NCBI RefSeq assembly: GCF_005048205.1
Contig: NZ_SUMF01000003.1
Location: forward strand, 62,001 to 126,000
Direction of reading: 5' to 3'
DNA length: 64,000 bases
Origin: Chitiniphilus eburneus
Lineage (GTDB): Bacteria; Pseudomonadota; Gammaproteobacteria; Burkholderiales; Chitinibacteraceae
Of the stretch, positions 24,217-32,800 are shown in pieces. Position numbers and translations under genes: made by a program. Within the stretch, counting starts at the first letter, position 1; each line of letters opens with the position of its first letter. Under the pieces are notes generated by a model. That model saw nothing but the letters and a program-made list of their open reading frames with translations. It searched no databases and was not told where the DNA came from.

Positions 24217-26214
24217 TTACATCCCCGGCAACGAAATACCCACGCTGTCGAGCACGTCGCGCGCTACGCGCGGCATTTCGATCGGCTTGCTGGTGATGAC
24301 CGGCGATTCGATCGGTTGCGAGTACTGTTCGATGCTCTGGTCCTGCACGCCGCCGACGGCCAGCCATTGTTCGCAGGCGTTGACCAGATCCCAGTCGGAC
24401 GGCGATACCAGCGGGCGGTCGCTGCTCAGGGCGCGCAACTGCGGGTTGGTCAGGGCATCGATCGAGATCACGTCCATGCCGTAGCGGCCTTGCAGCCGCT
24501 GCTGGTTCTGCGCCAGCCAGCGCACGATGATGGCGCCGGAGTTCGCCTGCACGCGGTAGCGATAAGTGTTGCGCGTGCCACCCAGGTAGTTGGCGTTTAC
24601 CTGATCCACCACCTGCCACATGTCGCGTGCGCCGAAGGCGCCGCGCACTTCGGGATCGGACAGGATGTCGCGGAACTCCAGGATGCTCTGTTGCAGGTCG
24701 GTGGCGGCGAAGTAGGCGATGCCGTAGCCGTGCAGCGACAGGTTGGCCGCCAGGTCGCGCGCCGATTTGCGTACCTGTTCCTGCGACACGGCCATCGGTA
24801 CGTTCTGCCGCAGCAGTTTTTCCACCGAAATCTGCCGGGCGAAGTTGGACACCGCCGAGACAAAGCGCAGCCACAGTTCGTTGAACTCGCGGTTGGGCAT
24901 GCTGCCGTTGGGGTCGCCCCCCGGCGCGCCGAAGGCCCGCATGTACAGGTCGCGACGCTCGGCTTCGGTGATGCGTTCGCCCGCTGTCTTGTAGTAGCGG
25001 AACAGGTAGTCGCCGGCTTTGCCGCGCCCCAGTGGCAGCAGGCCCTGGCGGAACAGATCGACGATGCGCTCGACCACCTGGAACAGCCGCGCTTCCTCCA
25101 GCATGTAGCTGAAGTAGATGGCCTGGACCGCGTGCAGGTTCTCCTGGACGATTTCCACGTCCGAGGCATCGTCCAGGTCGGGCAGGCAGATTTCCAGCGA
25201 CGAGGCCGGGCCACCGGCCAGTACGCCAGTCAGCGAATCGAAGGCGGCGTCGATGCGGCTGGACAGCCACGGATCGGCAGCGCTGACGCGATCGGCCGCC
25301 AGCTTGCGCACGATGCCGGCCACGCTGCGCGTGGACAGCGCCGCCACGACGGTGTCGCGGCCGGGCAGTACGCCTTCGCCATCCTTGATCTCACCGCTGT
25401 ACGGATCGCGCCGGCGGCTGATCAGCTTGTTTGGCGTGATGCAGCCGACGATTGCGTCATCCACCAGCCCTTGCTGAATCTGGCTGCGCACCGATACCAG
25501 ATGCTGGCCGGACAACGCGCTGAATACGGCGGTGAACAGCTCGCGGTGTTCGCGGTATTCGCCTTGCGCCTGTGTCACCTTGGCGCGGAATCCGGGGCGG
25601 TCGGGTTCGGTGTAGTTGTCGAGCAGCAACAGCCCGCACACAGCGGCGGCTTCGCGCTCGCGGCCGTCCAGCCCGGCGCCATCGCCCGGCACGCCGCGCT
25701 GCGACCCCAGAATGCCGTGCGCGTGCAGCAGCTCGCTCAATGTGTCGCTACTGCGTTGCAGCAGCGTTGCCACTACTTCGCGGTAGAACGGGTCCATTAC
25801 TTCGTCGAGGTCGAGCTTGCGGCGGTACTGGTCGTATTCCAGGCGCTGCTTGGCGGTGAGGCCGCCGCTCTTGTCCTTGGTCTCGTCGATGGTCTTGTAG
25901 CGCTGCACGATCTCGGCGACCGTGGCGCGGCGGCGCAATTCGCGTTCGCTCAGGTCCACCAGCAGGATGCGGTTCATCTTGTTGTCTCCATACGGGTACA
26001 TGCCGTCTTTCTTGATCGTGTCGTAGCCAATCTCTTCGGCTGCTTCGGCCGTTTCGACCGTGGCGGGCGCCGCGGGCTTGCGTGGCGCGGGTCGTTTGCG
26101 CGTGCCGCCCACCACCTTGGTTTTCGTGACGAGGAGTTTTTCCGGCGCGGCCTCGCTGGCCTTGCTGTCCTCGGGTTTGCCGGCAGGGGCCGGCGCCTTG
26201 TCGTCATTCGCCAT
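24217..26214 (-). CDS. Large cluster protein (665 aa), function unknown
   Basis: The start ATG 26214 is supported by AAGGAG eight bases upstream; an ATG 33 bases earlier has none. Residues 1-70 are a Lys/Pro/Ala-rich disordered region. The rest is mostly helical (EIVQRYKTIDETKDKSGGLT; YMLEEARLFQVVERIVDLFR). The region about 540-600 (ILSDPEVRGAFGARDMWQVV, YRVQANSGAIIVRWLAQN) is shared with the 288-residue cluster protein. No Walker, protease or membrane signature is visible. A scaffold role is a guess. Confidence 0.75.
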   Translation of the reverse strand: MANDDKAPAPAGKPEDSKASEAAPEKLLVTKTKVVGGTRKRPAPRKPAAPATVETAEAAEEIGYDTIKKDGMYPYGDNKMNRILLVDLSERELRRRATVAEIVQRYKTIDETKDKSGGLTAKQRLEYDQYRRKLDLDEVMDPFYREVVATLLQRSSDTLSELLHAHGILGSQRGVPGDGAGLDGREREAAAVCGLLLLDNYTEPDRPGFRAKVTQAQGEYREHRELFTAVFSALSGQHLVSVRSQIQQGLVDDAIVGCITPNKLISRRRDPYSGEIKDGEGVLPGRDTVVAALSTRSVAGIVRKLAADRVSAADPWLSSRIDAAFDSLTGVLAGGPASSLEICLPDLDDASDVEIVQENLHAVQAIYFSYMLEEARLFQVVERIVDLFRQGLLPLGRGKAGDYLFRYYKTAGERITEAERRDLYMRAFGAPGGDPNGSMPNREFNELWLRFVSAVSNFARQISVEKLLRQNVPMAVSQEQVRKSARDLAANLSLHGYGIAYFAATDLQQSILEFRDILSDPEVRGAFGARDMWQVVDQVNANYLGGTRNTYRYRVQANSGAIIVRWLAQNQQRLQGRYGMDVISIDALTNPQLRALSSDRPLVSPSDWDLVNACEQWLAVGGVQDQSIEQYSQPIESPVITSKPIEMPRVARDVLDSVGISLPGM

Positions 26215-26313
26215 GGGCTGAGCTCCTTGTCTGGTTGCCACCGGCATGAGGGTGTGTAGCTGGTTTGCCGCGACTTCGTGGTGCGTCGCGCGGCGAGCGG
26301 CGTCGTCGCGCGG

Positions 26314-27684
26314 TCATGGTTCGTCCTCCAGCAGGCTGTCCAGCCGCGCATCCAGCGCCTGAAGCGCGGCCAGTGCGTCCAGCACGCCAGCGCCGGCGCC
26401 TTCCACGCCCGCGCTGGCGAAGGGCCTGGCTGAGGCCACCAGCACTTCGCGCGCCAGTTCGGGCGTCAGCGGCATGGCGCGGCGCTGGGCGTACGACGCC
26501 AGCAGCGCGCATACGGCCGATACGAAGGGTGCGGCGAAGCTGGTGCCGGTGGCGCGCTGGTAGCCGCTCAGGCCGGCGGTCCAGATGTCGCGGCCCGGCG
26601 CCGACAGCGCCACGTGCGCGCCGCGCGTGCTGAAACCGCAGGGCTTGAGCGATTGATCCACCGCGCCGACGGCGATCACGCCGGGATGCGCGGCGGGGAA
26701 GTAGCGTTCTTCCTTGCCGGAGTTGCCGCTGGCGGCCACCAGCAGCACGCCGCGCGCCAGTGCGTAGCGCACCACTTCCTGGTGCGGTGGCGTATCGTCC
26801 GCGCGCAGCGCGGATTCCGGCGTGCCGAAGCTCATGTTGATCACCTTCACGCCCAGGTCGATCAGCCGCTTCATGCCGGCGTCGATGTTGGATAGCGCGC
26901 CGATGCCCACGCGTTTGTCGTTCTGCAACGCGGCACCCAGTACCCGCACGGGTGTGAGGCCGCACTGGCCGGCGCCGCCGGGCGGCAGCGACAGTCCGCC
27001 CGCGTGCAGGATGCCGGCGCAGCCGGTGCCGTGGCCAACCTCGTCGTCCGGCTCTTCGTCGCTGGCGGTGTTGTCGCCGACCAGGGTCAGGCCGGCGGCG
27101 ATGGTGGCGTCCAGGTCCACGGTGTCGAAGCCGCGCCGCAACGGGTTCAGGTCCTGGTGGCTGGCCATCACGCCGGTGTCGGCCAGGCCCACCAGCACCG
27201 CGGGATCGCCCGGTTCGAAGCCCAGCGCTTCGGGCAGGCGGATCAGTTCGCGCGGTTGCCAGGCCGCGGTTTCGTCCGGCTGGCCGGGCGTCGCCACGCC
27301 GTCGAACGGCGTGCCGCTCAGGCGATCCGGCCGCACCTGTTCCACGGTGGCCACCTGCGCCAGCGCCTGCAACAGTGCCGGCATGTGGCTGTCGTCCTGC
27401 ACCAGCACGCGCAATACCCGCGCCACGCCGGTGAGTTGTTCGATGTCGTCGTAGCGGCGGGCGCCCGCCACGCCGGGGCGCTGGTCGTGCCGGGTGCGTG
27501 CGTTGTGCAGCCGGGTGCAGCGCAATGCGCCGCCGTGGTGGCGCAGCAGGCGGTCGATGGGGCCGCCGTCGATGCGGTCGGCGGGCGCCACGCCGTAGCG
27601 GCGGCAGGCCAGCAGGCTGGGCAGGTGCTCGGGTGCTTCGCCCAGGCGCAGTGTCAGCAGCAGGCGGCGCGGTACGCGAATCAT
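26314..27684 (-). CDS. Subtilisin-like (S8) serine peptidase
   Basis: The 456-residue protein has the complete S8 triad: Asp in VGLADTGVMASHQDL (about 167-181), His in GHGTGCAGIL (about 218) and Ser in GTSFAAPFVSAV (about 381). The oxyanion region is LLVAASGNSGK. It has no signal peptide or transmembrane segment. The N-terminal 130 residues (MIRVPRRLLLTLRLGEAPEH) may be an inhibitory or recognition domain. Both ends are tightly linked to neighbours; the start overlaps the upstream stop (ATGA at 27681). This suggests an intracellular processing or effector protease of the cluster. Confidence 0.9.
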   Translation of the reverse strand: MIRVPRRLLLTLRLGEAPEHLPSLLACRRYGVAPADRIDGGPIDRLLRHHGGALRCTRLHNARTRHDQRPGVAGARRYDDIEQLTGVARVLRVLVQDDSHMPALLQALAQVATVEQVRPDRLSGTPFDGVATPGQPDETAAWQPRELIRLPEALGFEPGDPAVLVGLADTGVMASHQDLNPLRRGFDTVDLDATIAAGLTLVGDNTASDEEPDDEVGHGTGCAGILHAGGLSLPPGGAGQCGLTPVRVLGAALQNDKRVGIGALSNIDAGMKRLIDLGVKVINMSFGTPESALRADDTPPHQEVVRYALARGVLLVAASGNSGKEERYFPAAHPGVIAVGAVDQSLKPCGFSTRGAHVALSAPGRDIWTAGLSGYQRATGTSFAAPFVSAVCALLASYAQRRAMPLTPELAREVLVASARPFASAGVEGAGAGVLDALAALQALDARLDSLLEDEP

Positions 27685-28487
27685 GAGCGCCTCCCGTCGT
27701 CGCGCATCCGGCCGACGCTGCCGGCGGCCAGTGCCACGTGCCCGACCTCGCCGTCGCCGAAATCGATTTCGGCCTCGCAGCCCAGTTGCATCGCCAGCGG
27801 CGCCAGCACCATGCGGCCGTCGCTGGCCTCCACCACCGGCACCGCTTCGCCGGCGGCGCGCACCAGCGGCAGGCGGCCGGTGCGCAGCAGCGGGCTGGTG
27901 AGGTGGACGCGGTTGCTGGCGCTCACGACGCCACCGTTGCCGGCCTCGGTGCGGCTTTCCACGTCGGTGACGCGCGGCGCGGCGGCGCTCAGCAGCGCCT
28001 GTTGCAGCCGGTTCACCGGCAGCCGCGCCAGCCGTGCTATCACGTCGGTGCCGGCGGTCTTGCGCAGTTCGGTGAGCTGCTGCACGTTGCGCACGCCGAT
28101 GCGTTCCAGCCGGCGCTGCATGTCTTCGCTTTCCTTGCTGTCGCCCAGCGCTTCGCGCAGCGAGAACTTGGGGTCCTCGGGCTGGAAGTCGATGGCGTTC
28201 TCTTCGATCATCGGCTTGGTGATGGTGGTCAGCGCCAGCTTGATGGTGCTGGCTTCGGCGTCGCCGGGGCCGGCGGGGCGCACGAAGACGTCGTCGTCCA
28301 CCATCTGGATGAAGGCGCGCAGATCCAGCGAGACCTCCTTCACCGCGAAGGTGAGTGGCAGTTTGCCGACCCGCGCCTTGAGCGCCATCGCGGCCTGCGC
28401 CTTGTCGAGCTGTTCGGTCAGCGCCTGGATGAACATGTCGAATGGAACGCCGCTGTCCTGCACCAGCGGTGGGATGCCGGGATTCAT
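27681..28487 (-). CDS. Cluster protein (268 aa) with helix-hairpin-helix-like segment
   Basis: The start overlaps the preceding stop (ATGA at 28484). The N-terminal half begins PPLVQDSGVPFDMFIQALTE and continues KLPLTFAVKEVSLDLRAFI, then STIKLALTTITKPMIEENAI. Residues about 125-170 contain RIGVRNVQQLTELRKTAGTD and a following LARLPVNRLQQALL, which read like a helix-hairpin-helix pair. The C-terminal part is beta-rich. No known family is assigned. Position between a small protein and the subtilase, with overlaps on both sides, indicates an obligate operon member. Confidence 0.72.
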   Translation of the reverse strand: MNPGIPPLVQDSGVPFDMFIQALTEQLDKAQAAMALKARVGKLPLTFAVKEVSLDLRAFIQMVDDDVFVRPAGPGDAEASTIKLALTTITKPMIEENAIDFQPEDPKFSLREALGDSKESEDMQRRLERIGVRNVQQLTELRKTAGTDVIARLARLPVNRLQQALLSAAAPRVTDVESRTEAGNGGVVSASNRVHLTSPLLRTGRLPLVRAAGEAVPVVEASDGRMVLAPLAMQLGCEAEIDFGDGEVGHVALAAGSVGRMRDDGRRS

Positions 28488-28738
28488 GGCAGTTCCTCCG
28501 TCGGCATTTCATTCCAGACCACCTGCAGGCGGGACGGCGACATCTGCCAGCCGCTGTCGGCGTAGTTGCGCAAGACGTCGGCCAGCAGTACGCAGCCGCC
28601 GTCACGGAAGATGGCGCGCACGTCCATCGGCAGCGTCATCTCTGCCTGCGTCAGCCGCATGCCCAGCCGCCAGCGCGCGCTGGCGCCGGTGACGCCTTCC
28701 TGCAATTCGACCAGTACGTCGGAGAGATCGCGCAGCAT
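28484..28738 (-). CDS. Small cluster protein (84 aa), function unknown
   Basis: Its ATG overlaps the stop of the 324-residue paralogue and its stop overlaps the start of the 268-residue gene. Double coupling supports a real gene. The sequence (MLRDLSDVLVELQEGVTGAS, then MRLTQAEMTLPMDVRAIF) is alpha/beta without motifs. It may be an adaptor or a partner of one of its coupled neighbours. Confidence 0.65.
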   Translation of the reverse strand: MLRDLSDVLVELQEGVTGASARWRLGMRLTQAEMTLPMDVRAIFRDGGCVLLADVLRNYADSGWQMSPSRLQVVWNEMPTEELP

Positions 28739-29712
28739 CAGCGACCTCCCGCATCAGGCACCGGCGCGGCGGGCGCGGCCGGGGGTTGTGGCGCAGCCGG
28801 CAGCGGTGGCGCATTCAGGCTTTGCATGCCGGGCAGGTTGCGCTGTACCAGCGCCATCTTGGCCGCGTCGGCCAGCTTGTCCAGCGGCAACGTCTCGCTG
28901 ACGAAGTTGAGCTTCACCTCGCCGAACAGGTCGGCGCGCAGGTTGGTATCGTTCTGTGCGTTGACGCCCAGCGTGGACACCATGGTGTTGCCGCCGGAAT
29001 AGGTGTTGCTGCCGCGCTGTCCCCAGCCGGTGGATTGCTGCGCGGGATCGCTGCCGGCGGCGTAGTTCACCTTGGCGCTGTCCTGCGCGGTGGCGCGGAA
29101 CATCACCTTGGCGGTGATCGAGCCATCGCGCACGGCGATGCGGTTGATGCCCAGCGTGACCATCGCCGCCAGCAATTGCTGGCGCTCGGCGCCCACGGCC
29201 AGCCGCACCCGTGGCAGTACGCGCTTTTCCAGCAGCTCGGTGGTCATTTCCTCGCCGGCCACGCCGTAGTCGGCCAGCCATTGCGGGCTCAGCCCCTCGG
29301 CGCGCGGCACCAGTTGTGGCGTCGGTTGTTCGGCGGTGGGCAGCGAGATCGCCACTTCGCCGGCATAGCGCTGCGCCAGCCAGTCGCGCGCCTGGTTGGG
29401 GGTGATGTTCTCTTCGGTGAACTGGTCCACCGTCTTGGCCACCGCCGACACCAGGCTGGAATAGCTTTCCATCTGCCGGATCGCGGCATCGACGATGGCG
29501 TCGAAGGTGCCGTTGACCAGTTGCGAGACGAATCCGGGAAAGTCGATTTCATTGACCAGCGCGCCAGTGCGCGATGCCAGCGTTTCGGTGGCGGGCGGCT
29601 TGGCCGGTGGCGCGGCCGGGTCGGCGGCCGGCGCCGGATCGGCCAGCGCCCGCGCCGGCAGGCGTTCGCTGTAGCCGATCAGGGGCGGCGGGGCGGGGGG
29701 ACGGTTGGTCAT
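28738..29712 (-). CDS. Cluster paralogue family member 1 (324 aa), function unknown
   Basis: The shortest family member. A Pro/Ala-rich N-terminus (residues 1-45) is followed by block 1 (FPGFVSQLVNGTFDAIVDAA, QMESYSSLVSAVAKTVDQFT, ARDWLAQRYAGEV; about 58-122). Block 2 is RQQLLAAMVTLGINRIAVRD (about 192-212), and block 3 is ADLFGEVKLNFVSETLPLDK (about 264-285). A Pro/Ala tail ends the protein. The helical N-terminal extension of the other members is missing. GGA lies nine bases before ATG 29712. Confidence 0.76.
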   Translation of the reverse strand: MTNRPPAPPPLIGYSERLPARALADPAPAADPAAPPAKPPATETLASRTGALVNEIDFPGFVSQLVNGTFDAIVDAAIRQMESYSSLVSAVAKTVDQFTEENITPNQARDWLAQRYAGEVAISLPTAEQPTPQLVPRAEGLSPQWLADYGVAGEEMTTELLEKRVLPRVRLAVGAERQQLLAAMVTLGINRIAVRDGSITAKVMFRATAQDSAKVNYAAGSDPAQQSTGWGQRGSNTYSGGNTMVSTLGVNAQNDTNLRADLFGEVKLNFVSETLPLDKLADAAKMALVQRNLPGMQSLNAPPLPAAPQPPAAPAAPVPDAGGR

Positions 29713-29745
29713 GGTCGTATCCGGTCAGAGGGATGACGGGAACCA

Positions 29746-29810
29746 TCGACAAAACCCGGCGAAGCGATGCTGGCAAGGCGTGCGAGGCGCGGCCAGCGGG
29801 GTTTTGTCGA
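29746..29810. repeat. Hairpin between the peptidase megaprotein and paralogue 1
   Basis: Arms TCGACAAAACCC and GGGTTTTGTCGA enclose an inner TGGC/GCCA pair. The structure lies just after the stop of the 1291-residue gene and before the next gene. It could be a leaky terminator that adjusts downstream expression. Confidence 0.5.
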
Positions 29811-29816
29811 GGGCTC

Positions 29817-32800
29817 CTAGAACATGCCCGTCTGCTCCCAGCGGAACTGCACGTTGCGCGTGCCGTTGCCGTACAGCCGCACGTCCACGATGGCGATCTG
29901 GTCCTGCACCAGGACGTGCGTGAAGCGGTACTCGAAGCGGATGCGCAATGCCGCGAAGGTGGGGTTGTCGCGCGGGTAGACGATGTTGTCGTCCATGATC
30001 TTGGCCTTCACCACCAGCCCCCAGCCGATGGCGTCGTTGGTCGAGATATTGCTGATCAGTACGTTGCCCACCGATTTGCCGGTGTATTGCCAGTTGATCT
30101 CGAAGCCGGCGTAGATATCGTCGATATACGAATCGCTGACGCGTGGCCAATCCTCCAGCCGGATCACCTCACCGTCGCGCGTGGCGGGCGCGGGGTCGGG
30201 TGCGCGGTCGTTCGGGTGCTTCATCCCGCGCAACTGGTCCAGTTCCCACGTGATGTCGCCGACGTTGTTGGCGACACGCTCCATGGTGGCGCCGGCAATG
30301 GCGGACGCGATCTCCACCGCCACGCCCGGCCCGGTCAGCGCGTGCGAGCGGCCGGAGTACGACAGCGCTTCGCCCATCGGCGGCGGCGCCGGTGCGCGGC
30401 TGAAGCGCGGGGCCTGCGAGGTGTCGCCGCTGGCCGAGTCGGCGGTTTCCAGCGAGAACGGCGCGGCGGTGACGGGACGTGCGTGCGACGGAATCGACGC
30501 CGCATGCAGCAACTGGTACTGCAATTGGCCACCGCTGTTGCCGGTGCGGCCTTCGTACAGCGCCAGGAAGTCGGCGTAGCTGACCTTGATGCGGCCCGGC
30601 GTGCCGTACCAGGGGTCGTGCAGGTACATGAAGGTATCGCTGCCGTCCTCGGCGCCGTCGCTGGTCATGCCGACCAGTACCCGTACGTGACCGCCGCCGT
30701 CGGTGTCCCAGGTCATGTCCACGTAGACGGGGCCATGGTTTTCCAGCAGGCGGCGCCATTCGCCGATGGGGTAGGACGCGGGCGGCTCGGCCACCAGGTT
30801 CCAGGCATCGGCCAGTTGCTGGCGCTGGCTGGGCCACAGCCCGTTGCGGTAGGCATTCAGCACCGGCACCATGCCGGCGATTTCCTGGTCGGTGACGCGG
30901 CGGTTGTCGCGCCAGCCGACGATCATCGCCGCGCTGGCGGCCCAGCACGAGCCGTCGCTGGTCTGCGGGTAGTACGGCGTGGTGTCCCAGTGCACCGAGA
31001 ACGATTCGCCGGACAGGCCGCGCGCCAGGCCCAGCGGGCGCGAAACGCCCAGCGACAGTGGGATGCCCAGCGGCACGTCGCTGGCGATCAGGTGGCCGAC
31101 ATAGCCCAGTTGTGTGCCGAACAGATCGACGATATCGCTGGGGCGGCTGTCGGTGGGGCGGGCGCCCGGCAACGGGATGCCGGCGTCCTGGAAGGCGTCG
31201 TACACCAGCTCGGAGCAGTAGGCGGCGCCAGCCTGGCCGACTTCCAGTCCCAGCACCCGCGCCAGCGCGTCGATCAACGCCGCGCCGCCAGGGTTGAGGA
31301 TGCGATAGCCGGTGAATGCCACGCCGGCATAGTTATACGGGTTGCCGACGCGGCCGCGCGCATAGGCCACCATGGCGGCCGCCTTGCCGCTGTCCACGCG
31401 CGGATCGCGATATGCCACGGCCAGCAGCGCGCCGTTGATGGCGGTGGCCAGCGTGGTTTCGCGCACGCCTTCGCCAACGGCTTCGATCACCTTGCCGCCA
31501 CCTACGTAGAGCATGGCGTGGCTGATCGCCGACAGCGTGCCGGCGCGGATGCCGTACGAGACGATGTGGCGCGCGGTGGAGACAATGACGTCGCCCGGTT
31601 GCAGCGCATCCAGGCCGATGGAACGGCCGCCGTCGCCCGGATCGAGCGGAATCGCCAGCGCGCGTGCCGCGAGCGCGAACGAGGTGGCGCGGCCTTCGAT
31701 CCAGTCGATCTTGCGCGGCGTGATGAAGCAGCCCCGGTTCAGCCCCTGCGCCGCCGGTTCGCCGGTGACGTGCACCGCGCATACCAGGGCGCGTAGCGTG
31801 CCACCGTCGTTGGCGATGTGATACACCGGCGAGCCACTGGCGCCTTTCAGCGTGAGGATCGGGTATTCGATCACCTCCGGCCCGCTCTGGCTGGCGGCAT
31901 AGCCGCCGTGCAGGTGCTGCATGTCGCCGTCGATGGCCTGTGTCAGCGCGGGCACCGCCACCGATTGCAGCGAGTAGCCGCAGACCACGATGGGCAGTTG
32001 GTCGGAGGGCGTGGCGTTGAGGAACTCGAACCATTGGTCGTTCGGCGCCGCCAGCGGCACGTTGTCGATCACCGCCAGATCGTTGGCCCAGTTGCCGCTG
32101 CCGGTGTAGCCCGGCGCCACGCGCCACGACGACGATTGTACCGTGGTTTCGCCGAATGGCTTGCCGCCCGCGCCGTTGCGCCCCGGGATGATGGTGACCC
32201 GGGTCTTGCCGTGCAGGTTGTGTGCGCAGGTGAGGATGCGGTTGCGCCCGATGTAGAAGCCGGTGCCCTGGTAGACGCTACCGTTGGGCGCTGTCATCAG
32301 TAACTGGCAGATTGCTGAGTGCGGAAAGAGGGTGGTGTTGGGCACGCCGGCGAACCACTGTTCGCGCTCCGCGCTGAAAGCGTCGTTCTGGCAGGTGAGG
32401 GCGCTGGATGGATCTGCCGGGTCGTAGAACGGCGTGAGGATCTCCTGCGCGCGCACCAGCGCCGCACGGCGTTGCGGCGGCGCGTAGCCCTGTGCCAGCG
32501 CCAGGCCCGAGGCGTAGCTGCCCTGCAACGACAGGAACACCTGGATCGGTTCCACGCCCAGGCCCAGGCCCAGGCCGAAGGTCACGCCCTGGAATTGCAG
32601 CGAGGTATTGAACAGCGCCTGCGCGCTGACCGATACGCCGGCATCCACTTCGGCCGCGACGGCCCAGCTGATGCCGCCGAAGGAATCGATGCCGCCGCCG
32701 ACGATGGTGATCTGGAGTTCGACCGAGGCGCTGTCGATCCAGCCGCCCCGGATGTCGAACTGGCCGTAGTAGCCGATCTGGTCGCCCGGCGCGAAAATCA

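Noticed and set aside
26204-26317. Arg-rich 37-codon ORF after the subtilase gene (ATG 26317 overlapping its stop)
   Set aside because: Although its ATG overlaps the subtilase stop, the translation is basic low-complexity, and the next gene has its own SD and start at 26214.
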